A stretch of DNA of 64,000 nt from Hydrangea macrophylla. Lineage: Eukaryota > Streptophyta > Magnoliopsida > Cornales > Hydrangeaceae. Where the stretch lies: contig CM066994.1 of NCBI GenBank assembly GCA_033977485.1, positions 47,765,155-47,829,154 on the forward strand. The letters run 5' to 3'. Below, in pieces: positions 11,828 through 23,630 of the stretch; position 1 is the stretch's first letter; the number at the start of each line of letters is the position of its first letter. The position numbers and the translations under genes are program-made. The notes beneath the pieces were generated by a model. That model had not been told where the DNA came from. It ran no database searches and saw only the letters and a program-made list of their open reading frames with translations.

Positions 11828-12030
11828 ACTCTCTCTCTCTTTCTCCTCTTCTCTATCCAGCCCTCTCTCTGTCTCCTCCTTCTTCTTTCTTCTTCTTCTT
11901 CTTCTTTCTGCCGAAGTAGTGAGTGTGTGTGTGAGGGTGTGTATATATGTGTAGATATAGAGATATATATATATATATGTGTGTATATATCTCACAAGAG
12001 GTATGTATATCTCTCTCTCTCTTAATGACT
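11828..12030. repeat. Microsatellite-like low-complexity tract
   Basis: Runs of CT, CTT, TG and TA follow each other. On the minus strand the same tract reads as an AG-rich leader after the TATA-like box. Confidence 0.7.
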
Positions 12031-12129
12031 GCCAAAATGACCCAAGGCCATAAATATGGAACATATATATAGGCATAAGGGAGTGCCACGCGTTTAAAGC
12101 TGAAGGAAAGAAGAAAACATTTCTCAGGT

Positions 12130-12400
12130 TATGTCAATCGATTGAGACACCAGTCAATCGATTGGTAACAGATACTTGTAGTCAATCGATTGGAAACAAT
12201 GTCAATCGATTGAGATGAATGGCAATCGATTGGAAAGTTTAACACGTCATCACTTTTAGTCGGTTGAATGTAAATCGATTGGGATAACTTATCAATCGAT
12301 TGGAATCAGAAAAGTGTCAATCGATTGGGAAACCTTATCAATCGATTGGTATCAAAAAGTGTCAATCGATTGGGGATATGTCAATCGATTGGTATCAAAA
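12130..12400. repeat. Second cluster of about eleven CAATCGATTG palindromes
   Basis: About eleven copies, ten perfect and one with an altered first base, most followed by GG. In the inferred minus orientation this cluster lies directly upstream of the TATA box at about 12062-12072. Confidence 0.85.
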
Positions 12401-12489
12401 TTCACCAAAAGGAAGAGAAAGTTTATACGAGTATAGAAATGAAATACCGGGTCTTATTAAAATACCATAATACAGGGTATTACACACAG

Positions 12490-13271
12490 TTTCTTATTGT
12501 TTATGTTTACATTCATCCATATGACTTGATACTCGTAATTAGGGCTTGTTTGCTTTAGGTTTAATCACATTTGATAGATCTAAGCTAGAAGCCTAGGATT
12601 ACCATCCAATTTTATATATTGTATATTATGTGGACTAACCCTTGTTTTGTAGCACCGATGAGGCATGACTTTTCGACTCTCCCTTAGCTTAACTCATCTT
12701 TGATTTTATTGATTTTTCGATCTTATGTGCGACACTGTAGAATTAATATTTGCCTTATGTGTATATATGCGTATTAGAGACCCTCTTCTTAGGTTCTATT
12801 TATTTGCATGCATTGCATGTCTAATATTCGCGGCATGGATCCCGGATAAGTTCTATAGTTCCCTATTTGCATATCATATTGCTTGCTACTTGAATTATAT
12901 GATTTTTGAATGATATTTTATCACTTGCAATCTTACACCTTTTTAGAGATGCTTTTGTAATGTATATTTATACATATGTATTAATTGAGGACATGCTTAG
13001 ATAACTAATTCGATTAAAAGGATGTTGAGTAGAGGCCTATCGCGAGATAAGATGAGAAGGGGTGTTTTAGCCCGATGGGCTCCTTCCCTTCTTATTCCAT
13101 AATCCCCGAACCTATTTTAATCTTTGGTTTCGCAAAAGATCAGTTGCTTTAAAATGGTTTCTTAATTTTCCCTTTCAAATAATTAAGTGGCAACTCATTA
13201 TTTTGTATTTTAAATTGAAAAAGATTTTAAAAGAAAAGCTGTGGGTAAGGAAGAAAATTGCGATATCCACA
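12490..13271 (+). repeat. Tat element 5' LTR, segment 3 of 3
   Basis: The LTR tail ends TATCCACA at 13271. It aligns by eye with the end of the solo LTR at 22200-22487: both have a GAGGC...GGGTGTTTTAG...GCTCCTTCC block and an AAGTGGC(G/A)ACTC block about 100 bp before the end. This shows the two LTRs are related. Confidence 0.75.
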
Positions 13272-13274
13272 ATC

Positions 13275-13324
13275 TGGCGACTCTGCTAGGGATCGAACCC
13301 AGAATCTCTGGTTTCGCAGACCAG
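13275..13324 (+). other. Extended primer-binding site, tRNA-Arg
   Basis: It begins TGGCGACTCTGC three bases after the LTR. A standard PBS pairs with about 12-18 nt of tRNA; here the match to the complement of plant tRNA-Arg(ACG), recalled from memory, extends over about 50 nt with four transition differences, through the T arm and into the anticodon arm. The tRNA-Arg primer is consistent with Tat/Ogre-type elements. Confidence 0.75.
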
Positions 13325-14594
13325 AATTCCTGATTTTGGGTTTACTCGAGGATTAGACTTGAAAACATCCCTTTAATCGAATTAATCAATCTTTGTGTGC
13401 ATGTTGTATTTCACTTGCGTGTCCAGCTAGTCGATTGCACAGAACTATGACCTTGGAGGCTCGGGGCAACCCGGTTGGTCAAGCCATCATGGGACTGTGT
13501 GATCACCCTTGATCTCGTACCATGTGTTGGTATAAGAAGCATCCTATCGGGTGTGTGTCAAGGGTCTCTTATTTGACCAAAACCCAGCTTTTGCATAGTA
13601 GCTTCCATAGAACCTTTCAAATCTTAGGAAATCAATTCTTGATTAAGGTTTATGTGCTAGGAAGTTTTGTATGCTCGGAAGGGATTACTTGAGAAGATGA
13701 CGATACTTGCTTGATGAAAGATGTATAATCTGATAATCACCTTTTAGCAATTTCTCCTCATGTTCCACCACATTTGGGAAACATGCCGACCCTTGATTAT
13801 AAGATTATACTTCTTATATCATGTTAGCTAAGCATCATTGACCTTGTATGCATCCAAATTGAAGAAAAGTACGGTGACAATCCGATCGTGTGATCCTTTT
13901 ACCCAAAAGTTTTAAAATTCACTTCTGAGAGCAAACAAGATTTTGATAAACCACCATTCTTTATCCCAAAAATGTTTTTCGGTCAAGCAAAGCTCCAAAC
14001 TAACCTCTGTTAAGGTATATTTTCATATGATCATCTTCTAAGGAAAAATCCAAAATTTTTGGGAATTGTTTTCAGAAGAAATGCTCTTCAAATGAATTTC
14101 AAAGCAAAATCTCAATCCAATCATCTTTATTGAGAATGTTTGCACATCCTCATTTTTAAATATTCAAAATCCTTGAGAATCATTTTTGAAAGATCTCGAC
14201 ATGAATTTTGAAAAAAAAATTTATACATCTAACCTTTGAGGGGGAAGTGAAGATCACAATGAAAGGAGAAGTTAGCGCACTTGACATGGGTGAGGATCTT
14301 ATATGCTTATGTGTTTATGTGTTAGGATTAGGATTTTCTTTTCTTTGGCATATAGAATAGGCACACACACATACATGCATTGCATCCGTATAACATATAT
14401 AAAAAAGAGAGTCTTTACCAAGGGTCTTTTAAAAAAATATATATATACATATGTGTGTGACAAAAAGAAGCGAATAAAAGTTTTTTAAAATGGAAAATTT
14501 AAACCTTTTTGTAGGGGTAGAAATAGTATTAAGTTCAAATCAAGCCTAGTTTAGGGATCCCACAGTAAGGTTGGTGAGAAGAGAAGACGTTGAA
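13325..14594 (+). other. Tat leader, noncoding
   Basis: AT-rich untranslated leader between PBS and gag; no ORF of interest. The first 150 bp contain GC-rich segments such as GGAGGCTCGGGGCAACCC. Confidence 0.65.
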
Positions 14595-16352
14595 ATGACA
14601 GAAGAAAGGAACAACGAGGAAGTAGTCGGGTTGAGGACACTGGTAGAACAGCAAGCAGAGCAAATGAGGCGGCAAGCTGAAAATATGAACCGTATGATGG
14701 GAATGATAGAAGCACTGAATCGCCGACCACGACATGTAATTCCGCCGGTTATAGACCCACCTCTAGGGGGGAAGGAGATTGGTTTGATGACTAGGAGGCA
14801 CAGTGGACTGATGCGCTGCAGGCCAACAGGGAAAGGGAGAAAGTTAAAAGAGAGAGGCTACTGACCGCGAAGATCGAGAAGCTGGAGAGGGTGATGCGTA
14901 AGGCTCAAGGGGTTGACACTTATCTGATGGAGTTGGAAGGTCAGTATGATGGAGTCTACGAAACGCTATCGGCCGGCTTTAAGATGCCAGTTTTTGATAA
15001 GTTTGACGGAACGGGAAACCCTCACAGTCATGTAAGGATGTGTATAGGGGCTTTCCAACCAAGCGGACTAAGCACCACTATGATGGCCGTCTTGTTCCAA
15101 CAAACTTTAACCGAAGCTGCCTTATCTTGGTACCTCACTCTCAAACCAAGCATGACCCAAGTTTGGGAAGAAGTGATTAAAGCATTCGTGGCGCAATATA
15201 AGTACAATAAGGGCCTAGACGTTATCCTCAGAGATTTGGTGACTACCAGGCAGGGAAATAGATAGCCTTTCGCTAAATACTTGAGCCGTTGGAGAGGGAA
15301 GGCGGATAAAATGGTACAGAGACCGTCCGAGAAAGACCAGATTCGAATGTTGATGAATAACCTTCAACCTGTCTATCAAGAGAAAATGAGGTTCCAGTCG
15401 ATCAACACTTTTGCTGAGGTATTTGATGTAGGGACTCGGATCAAAGATCTAATCCAAGAGGGAGTGACAAAAAAGGAGGAACAGCTAAATCGGTACAGAA
15501 GGCCGAACTATGGATCCAATAGAGGACAGTCGGGAGGGCATTCTGGCCCCACCGATGTCAATGCACTAAACGGGCTGGAGAGAAAATTTGACATAATACC
15601 AAGGAGGGGGGGACAAAGCACCGAGAAAATTCTCAGATCTGGGAGTGTCACTGTCAATCGCTCTCGATAAATTGTTAGCAAAAGGGCATCTCTGTCAGTT
15701 GGAACCTCGACCTCTACCGAATCCGCCTCTGCCAAATTTTCAAGGGGATCTCTTTTGCAAATTTCACCAACAGAAGGGCCGCTCAACGGATCGGTGCATG
15801 AGGTTAAGGCATGAAATCCAAGATCTAATCGATAACAAGGTAATATCGGAACCACCAACCAGAGCCCCGAATGTCACAAGAAATCCACTATCAAACCACC
15901 ATGTTGTACCACCACCGCAAGGCCTCTATTTCTTGGGGATAGAGGAAACCATCTTCGATCCATCTAGGCTAATCACTAGGGCTAGGACACCAAGAAGGTC
16001 TTATCAGCTGATGGGGAATCTGACGATCTGTACCTTGGAGGGTGTTTTGAAGGGATGTGAAGAGGAAAAAGCAGAACAGATGGATTGGTGGGTTCAGGAA
16101 ACGAGCAATATCGATCAGATAGAGGATGATTTGTGGTACAAAAGTGATGAAGAAGTGGGAACCAAAAACAAGAGTTTGGGAAGAGTTTCAGAGGCCGACA
16201 ATTTGTGGATGAGAGAAAAAGTCAGTCATCTGACCCAATCAGCCAGACACTTCAAGCCGCACAAACTGGAGGATGATCACCCGGGAAGGGATCTAGACAA
16301 GGGGAAAGGAAAAATAGATGAAGAAGCAGAGGAAGACAGGGTCCTGAAATAA
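14595..16352 (+). pseudogene. gag: Tat gag, broken
   Basis: I take the ATG at 14595 (MTEERNNEEV) as start. A coiled-coil, Gln/Met-rich N-terminus is followed by a frameshift near 14780. The capsid core then reads KMPVFDKFDGTGNP, with the AALSWYLTL and FAEVFDVGTRIKDL segments typical of this gag family. A TAG at 15263-15265 and a frameshift between about 15600 and 15660 break it again. The last part has a variant zinc-finger segment, CKFHQQKGRSTDRC, in which one expected His is Arg, and the YFLGIEET/FDPSRLI region. It ends at a TAA (16350-16352). In the family gag builds the particle that packages element RNA; this copy is dead. Confidence 0.82.
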
Positions 16353-18330
16353 TTAAAGAAAACTCAGGCTAACATCACTATTTGAGACTTACTGATTGCT
16401 TCAAAACGTCATAGGCAGGCAGTCTTGGATGCTTTGAACCAATCCGACATCTCCATCGATGCAACACCGGAAGACCTAATGGGAATGATCAGTAGAATTC
16501 CGACTCTGGCTATTACCTTCTCATCAGACGACCTACCTCCAGGAGGGCCTGCTCACAATAAGCCATTGTATGTCACTGTTGAATGCCTGGGGAACACTGT
16601 ACCTACCTGTCTTATTGACAATGGATCCGCTCTAAACGTGTGTCCGTTTCGAACAGCCAAGCACATGGGTTTGGATGAAACAACATTCGTACCATCCGAG
16701 CAGAAGGTAAGGGCATACGACAACACTCAGAGAACGGTCATGGGAATAATTCTCCTTCATTTAGCTGTCGGGTCTGTGGAAAAAGGAAGCTAAATTTCAG
16801 GTCATCAACATACCTGCTTCTTTCAATTTACTGCTAGGAAGGCCATGGCTAGACAGTTTGGGCGCCATACCATCTACGTTTTATCAGAAAGTCAAGTGTG
16901 TCTGGAAGAGCAAGGTCTGTGATATTCTCGGGGATAGTTGGGTTTGTCCGTCTGAAGGTTCATCAAGCGTGCCGATTTTGGAGGTACAAGTCTAAGAAGA
17001 CGAGACAAGTCTGGGAGGGTTCGAATTCATTAATATGTTAGAAGGTGAGAGGCCAAGAGAGTTCCTGCCACTTTACCTCGATCAATATGCAAGCCCGTTG
17101 GTCGCAGGGATCATGAAGAAGATGGATTTCTTTCCAGGCATGGAATTGGGTAAGAATCATCAAGGTCTGCCAAAATTCCTGAGTATCACCACTCACACTC
17201 ACACTCATGGTCTGGGGTATCAACCGTCAAAGAAAGAGCTGAGAGAGAAGAAGAAAGCGACTGATGCATCGTTAGACCCTTACCTGAAAACACTCAACGG
17301 ATACTTTGTGAAGGAAGGAGAAAATTTCCCTTTTTGCGGCTTCCCAGAATCATGGGTGGATCAGAGAGATAAATGTTTGCAGCCAGGGTTTGAGATCTTC
17401 TTCCCCTATGAGTTCTCTGCGTATGAAGATCCATACTTGCAAATGTCTGTTAAGTCAGTTACTGTCGAGGATTGGATTGGTGCGCTAGATGGCTCGGTCA
17501 TGAAAGACCTGCTAGGCAAAAGGAGCACAGAAGTTATGGAAACGGGTCATGGAAAGGCCAAAGAAGAATACGTTGAAGGTCTAGTTGAGGAGGCAGCTAA
17601 AAGTGAGGAAAATTGGGAAGATCAAGAGAAGACCGACAAAGGAGGACCCGAAAAAGAAGAGATGGAGGAAATTACCAAGATAGGGAAACCGAAAGAATGC
17701 TTCATCACCGATCTGGGAGGAGAAAGCAAGAAAGAGTGGGTTTTTGAGTCTAGTGATAGGTATCCCCCACACCCAGAGTCTGTAATGGCCCAAATGAGGC
17801 GTCTTTCAATTTCCATGTCTGTTGTAATCACTCCAAAGAAAATCAATGAAAGCATGACTAATTCTGCCTACTCGAATGCGCTTAATGAATGTGATGAATG
17901 TGATGATCATGAAATACCCATTGAATTGCAAAAATTAATTGAAAAAGAAAAAAAATCTGCATGTAAAATCATCGAGGACACTCTAACAATTAATCTAGGA
18001 AATGAGAATAATCCTCAAAATGTCTTTATCGGCTCTACACTTCGCAAAGAAGAAAGCAAAGAATTAATCAGACTATTAAGTGAATTCAAAGATGTTTTTG
18101 CATGGTCTTATAATGATAAGCCAGGCATTGACCCAGAGATAGTCCAACATCATATCCCCCTCTTCCCTAACTCTAAACTAGTAAAACAAAAATTGAGGCG
18201 AATGAGGCCAGAATGGGCACTTAAGGTGAAAGAGGAAGTTGAAAAGTAGTTAGGAGTTAGATTCTTAATGGTCACCGAGTATCCAGAATGGATCGCCAAT
18301 ATAGTGCCTGTCCCAAAAAAGGATGGTCGT
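16353..18330 (+). pseudogene. Tat protease, linker and N-terminal part of RT
   Basis: In-frame TGA (16383-16385) precedes the protease. Its active site reads CLIDNGSALNVCP, with Asp codon 16617-16619 and DNGS instead of DTGS, and LLLGRPWLDS follows after a frameshift near 16790. A TAA lies at 16993-16995. The linker contains a GLGYQPSKKEL motif (about 17209-17240) and a long Glu/Lys-rich section. RT begins with the IGSTLRKEESKEL and EFKDVFAWSY segments; after a TAG at 18247-18249 it reaches VPVPKKDG and stops exactly at 18330, where a solo LTR has been inserted. The coding sequence resumes at 22493. Confidence 0.85.
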
Positions 18331-19174
18331 TGTAGACACCCCATTTTGTCGGCTATTAGATTTAGGAGACCCATAGCTTGGTGGTTCACAATGATCGTAA
18401 AAGACTCAAAAGGACTCCTGGAAGTCAGCTCTATCTCTCAGAATGCTCAGAGTGACCAAAATGCCCCTAAAAGCCCGAAAATCCCAGATTTGGTCCCGAA
18501 GTTCTGAAAACATGCTATGTCGTAAGAAAAATGATAAAATGAGTTTTTAAGTAAAACCGAATGAAATCGTCAGCTCCCAGAGACCCCCGGAAGTCCCGAA
18601 AGTTCCCGGAAAGTCCCCGTTGACCGGTTTGACTAGGTTTGACCAAGGTTTGACCAAGTTTGACCAAAATCATCCGAATTCACCAGAATCATTTTAAATC
18701 ATGAGAAAAGTGTTAAAACAAGTTCCAAAAGAAAATCGAGCGAAAACATCAGCTCCCGGGAACTCCCGGAGGTTTCTAGAACTTCCCGGGAATCCCAGGT
18801 TTGACCAGTTTGACCAGAATTTGACTTTGGAACCGGGGCACCAAAACAATTTTCAAACATTTTTCATGGATACTATAGGTCAATAGCTTTCCAACGGTAT
18901 ATCGCACATAATTTCTGAATTTAAAACGAATTTATTATAAATTTCCAAAGGCGAAAAAGGCGATCAAATTGGCTTTTATCGCAAATACCGCAAAACTTTT
19001 CAAAGTGACTTATCCCCGAACTATTTTTTATGTAAAGTAGACTCCAATACCTTTCCAACGGTATATCACAAACTCAGTTTGGAGTTCATATGCATTTTCT
19101 GTGAATTTCGGACGAAATAGGGCATTTTCGCGAATACTGGAACCTCAGGGGGCCTAAACAGCATTATCTGGACG

Positions 19175-19390
19175 AAGGGAGGAGCAGTGCCGCCGCGGCA
19201 GTGGCCCAGTGCCGCCGCGGCACTCCCCTCCAGAACAGTGAGTTTTTATAATTTCTTTTGGGGTCCCATTTTGATTAATTAAAAACCAAAACGACGTAGT
19301 TTTGATTCCCAGCTTATTTTGGACCAATGGGAGATCATTTTAAACTTTTTAAAACTCCATTTACCACCCCTCATTTGCCTATAAAAGAAG
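19175..19390 (+). promoter_or_regulatory. Promoter of 4.2-kb solo LTR
   Basis: Two nearly identical palindromes, AGTGCCGCCGCGGCA, lie between about 19185 and 19225, and a TATAAAAG box at about 19380-19387. Layout and motif match the promoter of the Tat 5' LTR. Confidence 0.6.
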
Positions 19391-19889
19391 CCATTTACTT
19401 CCATTTAGAGGGGAGACAGGGAAGCTTAGAGAAAGCTTAGGAAGAAACTCTAGGGAAATATAGAGAGAGAAAGAGAAGAAGTAGTCTTCTTCTTCCATTT
19501 TTTCCAATCAAAGTGAGTTCTAATCTTGTTTTCCTCCACCATTTTTCTATATACTTCATCATCAATATACCCAATCACCATTCTTGAGCATTCTTGAGTT
19601 AGGAAGCTACTTCCATGTCCAAATGTCAAAATCTATGAGTGAAACACCAAGCTACAAGTCCAAAATCATATTGATTATCATCTATTGATTGTTATTTACT
19701 TGCTTGTTCATATTATGTTCATCTCTTCTTAATCTCATTTCTTTTTATTTTCTTTATTTACTTACTAGTTCATCATCATCTAAGTGATGACATGAAGTTT
19801 GGGGTGAGTGAATCCTTATGGATAGTAGCTCTTGACCTCAAAAACATGTTTGATAGATGATGATCATAACCTCAATACTTCCAAGATGT

Positions 19890-21605
19890 TCTTGAAATGT
19901 ATTGAAGTTATGTCCAAAATAAAAATGAATCTCTCAAATAATATTGGGAGTTCTTTGATGATTCAAGGTTGGATGAGGTTCTAAGTGGTCACATGGTCAT
20001 CTCAAGAGTTTAAGTTCATGCTTTGAACATCTATTTCAAAACCCCCAATCAAGAACTCAAACTCTATTTCAAACCCAAATCCATTTTCTTCAAGAATGAT
20101 CCAAAACAGTGAGCTGTTTAGATTCAAAGATTTGTTTTGAATTAAATACTTGAGTTATGATGATGACACCACTTGGAAAATCTTCCTAAGACATCATAGT
20201 TTGTCCCCAATTTTTTCCATCAATTATAGAAATGTGAAAGTATTTGTTTTGGATGTGAGAAGTTCATATTCATAATCTGCCTCTATTCTCACAGAATGTT
20301 CACCCAACTTCTTGCACTTATTCTGGATATTTTCGTCACTGTACATATATCTTTTCTATTTTGTTTATAAAACTTGGGTGTCTTAGGAAACTTTTGGTAT
20401 ATAATGGGTCATCATAAACCTTTTCTTTGATGTATGAAAAATCATACAAAATCAGTCAACAGTGCAGCTTTTGTTTCTGAGTCATGTGTACATTCTGATT
20501 TATTTCTTTTAATCTGTGATAGCTATTGATGTTTGGATTTTTGGGTTATTTTCTAGACACAATAAGGATGATCTCTGATTTTTCTCACATTTTTTTAGGC
20601 ACGTTTGACCTCCCATTATAATGTTACAAAGTAATGCATACAGTCTGTCCACTATTCACAGCATTTCACTTTTTGGCTTTCACACTTTGATGCAACACTC
20701 TCTTGTATCTAGATGAACCCATATCCCATGCACATGTTCTTTACCACTTTTAGCATGCTATGTCATGTCATGTATCATCTATCCTCTCATGTATCATACT
20801 CCCATAGACTCTTGAGTTTGGTTTCCAAATAAAACCATGTTTTGCAAATACTTGGGAAGTTCTTGAAATAAGTTAGGAATTAATATTCCAAGTGGTTAGA
20901 ATATTCATCCAAGTTCTGGAAGTATACTTTCAAAACCCCCCTCTTAAACCCCTCATTTTGATTCCAAGAAATAAACCTTGTTTTTCTCAAAACCCTCAAA
21001 ACGGTGAGTCATTTAACTTCAAGGAATTATTTTGAGTTCAATACTCAATGTATGAATGTAAGACCACTTGGAAAGTCTTCCTAACTCATTAGAGAACACC
21101 CATGATTTTTGGTTTGACTTGGAAATACTTGAAAATGGTCCATTTGGATCCAAACATTTTCTGTAGACATTCTGTTTTTGATGTCACAGCAGCTAGTTCC
21201 ACCTTCAACTTGTTTTCCAGAAAAACTTTTCCAAAAGGGGTGGTCCTAACTCATTTTTCCCTTAAACTTAAATGTCTTAGGGAACTTTCTGTATAAAATG
21301 GGCCTCTAGATCATTCTTTTTCATTTTCTAAGATTTTCTAACATTTCAGTCCACAGTACGAACTCTGTTTCTGAGTGACCTCTATTCTTTATATAATTTC
21401 TCTCAATCTGTGATAGATATTCAAGATTGGCCTTTTGGGTTGTGTTCTAGACACAATAAGAAACATCTCTATAAAAAATCATGCATTGAAAACATTCCTA
21501 ACCCCTCTTTTCAAATTCCAAAAGATCATGCTACTGTTCTGTCCACTATTCACAGCAAGTACATCTCAACTTTCATTCTTTGATTTGATGCTCATATGCA
21601 TTCCA
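19890..21605 (+). repeat. Diverged direct duplication inside solo LTR
   Basis: About 0.8 kb at 19890-20710 is repeated at 20830-21605 with a constant offset of about 893 bp. Anchors in both copies are CAAAACCCCC, CACTTGGAAA, AATCTGTGATAG, TAGACACAATAAG and TGTCCACTATTCACAGCA. The copies differ at many positions, so the duplication is old. Confidence 0.78.
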
Positions 21606-22492
21606 AATTAGTTCATATCTTAGGAAGTAGTCCATACTACATTTGTACACATCCCATGTTAATTTCATTCATTCATTCTTACACATTTTAGACTTCTAAG
21701 TCATTCTAGAAATCCATGTACACAAAACACACTACAACCTTTGCACATTTTTAGATACATACATTGCATTCATGCAAGATTTGGGGTTTTTGTAACTCTT
21801 AATCTAAGGAGATTATAAGGAATGAACTCGATCACCCGTTCATGCTTCCCCTTGATCTAATCATCCTTTCTCATCCGTCCCGGGGATTGAGAGGTCTTCT
21901 TTTATCAAAGAATAACATGCATCATACTAGTTTGCTAAGCATATTTTGATTTCTTTGTTTATTTGTTTCAAGAACAATTCATGTCCCCCTTTAGATTAGG
22001 AAAACTTGATTAATTGATATATGATTAGACGATTTTTCCTAGGTTTATTTGTGTGATCTTTCACTTTACATTGCATGATATTTGATTTAGATCTTATGAA
22101 TGATATTTTATCTTTAGATCTTCCATTTTCAAGTTTCTTATGTAATGTAATATACTATCATAGTATTAATTGCCGAACCATACATAGTATAAGATGATTA
22201 TTTGGATGCTAATTGAGGCCCGTCGAAAGATGGGGTGAGTTGAGGGTGTTTTAGTCGCGACAAAGGCTCCTTCCTCTCTCGTACCAAAACCCCGAACCAA
22301 GTTCATTGGTTATGAAGGGCCGGTGCCCTTTATCCATTTGGGTGAGTCAAAATTAGGTTTCTTGGTTCCTTAAAGACCAAGTGGCGACTCTGTATCTGTT
22401 TTCAACAGACCTATTTTCTTTCTTTGATTCAAATCAATTTCAAAACAATCTCGAACAAGAGAAGTGGTCCGAAGCCCGGTATCCACAGTCGT

Positions 22493-23630
22493 GTTAGGGT
22501 TTGAGTTGATTTTCGGGACCTAAACAAAGCAAGCGCTAAAGACGATTTCCCTTTACCGCATATCGACGTCCTTGTTGATAACACCGCCGGGCATGAACTT
22601 CTGTCCTTCATGGATGGATTTTCAGGGTACAACCAGATTCTAATGGCGCCCGAGGATAGGGAGAAAACCACCTTTATCACACCGTGGGGAACTTATTGCT
22701 ATAGGGTGATGCCATTTAGGCTTAAGAATGCAAGGGCGACATATCAGCGGGCTGCTACTACATTATTGCACGACATGATCCATAAAGAGGTAGAGGTATA
22801 CGTGGACGATATGATTGTAAAATCTAAAGAGAGATGACATTTAGAGGCGTTGAAAAAATTCTTCGAAAGGTTGAGGGAATTCAGAATGAGGTTGAACCCC
22901 CAGAAGTGCACCTTCGGAGTCACTACAGGAAAGTTGGGGTTTCTCATCACTCAGAGAGGGATAGAGGTGGACCCGACCAAGATAAAGGCCATAGTTGAAA
23001 TACAGCCGCCTAAGAACAAAAAAGAGTTAAGGGGATTTCTAGGTAGAATACAGTTCATAAGCCGTTTCATCTCAAAGCTCACCTTAACCTGTGACCTGTT
23101 GTTTAGGTTACTCAGGAAAGGAGAAAAGTTTGAATGGGATACCCTGTGTCAGCAAGCCTTTGATAAGATCAAGACCTACCTCCAAAACCCACCTGTCCTG
23201 TCACCACCCTTACCCGGGAGACCTTTACTGCTGTACCTTTCTGTGTTCGAGGATTCAATGGGGTGTGTATTGGCCCAAGAAGGGGAAGAGGGATATGCGG
23301 AAAAGCCATTTATTGTTTTAGCAAGAGGATGACCGGATACGAGCTGAAATACTCACCTTTAGAAAAAGCCTGTTGGGCCCTAGTCTGGTGTACCCGTCGT
23401 CTTAGGCATTACATGTTAGCCTTTCCCGTTGTCCTGATCTCCCGAATGGACCCACTCAAATACCTGTTCGAAAAGCCTGTCTTGACCAGTAGAATTTCCT
23501 ATTGGACCATGATGCTGGCTGAATTCGATATCAGATATGTCACTTCCAAATCTGTTAAGGGAAGAGCCATTGCTGAATACCTAACCGACCTTATCGTAGA
23601 ATCTGAGGAGAAAGGGGAGTTCAAGTTTCC
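22493..23630 (+). pseudogene. Tat RT (C-terminal part) and first RNase H
   Basis: Directly after the target duplication the frame continues with VDFRDLNKAS (one TGA just before it), then MDGFSGYNQILM and the catalytic YVDD (22799-22810). A TGA at 22835-22837 and a frameshift at about 23265-23330 follow. The first RNase H is recognisable by the SPLEKACWALVWCTRRLRHYM segment and the end of the connection domain. RT motifs are intact apart from the interruptions. Confidence 0.88.

Larger units (their letters stand above)
10224..12484 (-). mobile_element. Solo LTR of a second family, 2261 bp
   Basis: TG...CA ends (TGTCACGCCCC on the plus strand, TGTAATACCC on the minus strand) are flanked by a perfect CACAG duplication at 10219-10223 and 12485-12489, so this is one LTR left after recombination. 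I infer minus orientation from a TATA-like CTATATATATG (minus strand, about 12072-12062), a downstream AG-rich leader made of AAG and GA repeats, and a GTGAGT splice-donor-like site near 11783. It holds two clusters of CAATCGATTG palindromes and a tandem repeat. No protein is encoded. Confidence 0.88.
18331..22487 (+). mobile_element. Solo LTR, 4157 bp, inserted in Tat RT gene
   Basis: It starts TGTAGACACC and ends TATCCACA, with a perfect GTCGT duplication at 18326-18330 and 22488-22492. The RT reading frame ends and restarts precisely at these points. No PBS, gag or pol lies inside, so it is a lone LTR. Ends and tail blocks resemble the host element's own 5' LTR, so it belongs to the same broad lineage. 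Its unusual length is partly due to an old internal duplication (19890-21605). Confidence 0.92.

Noticed and set aside
18331..22487. A full retrotransposon in place of the 4.2-kb solo LTR
   Set aside because: No PBS, polypurine tract, gag or pol is found inside; TG/CA ends and the target duplication fit a single LTR.
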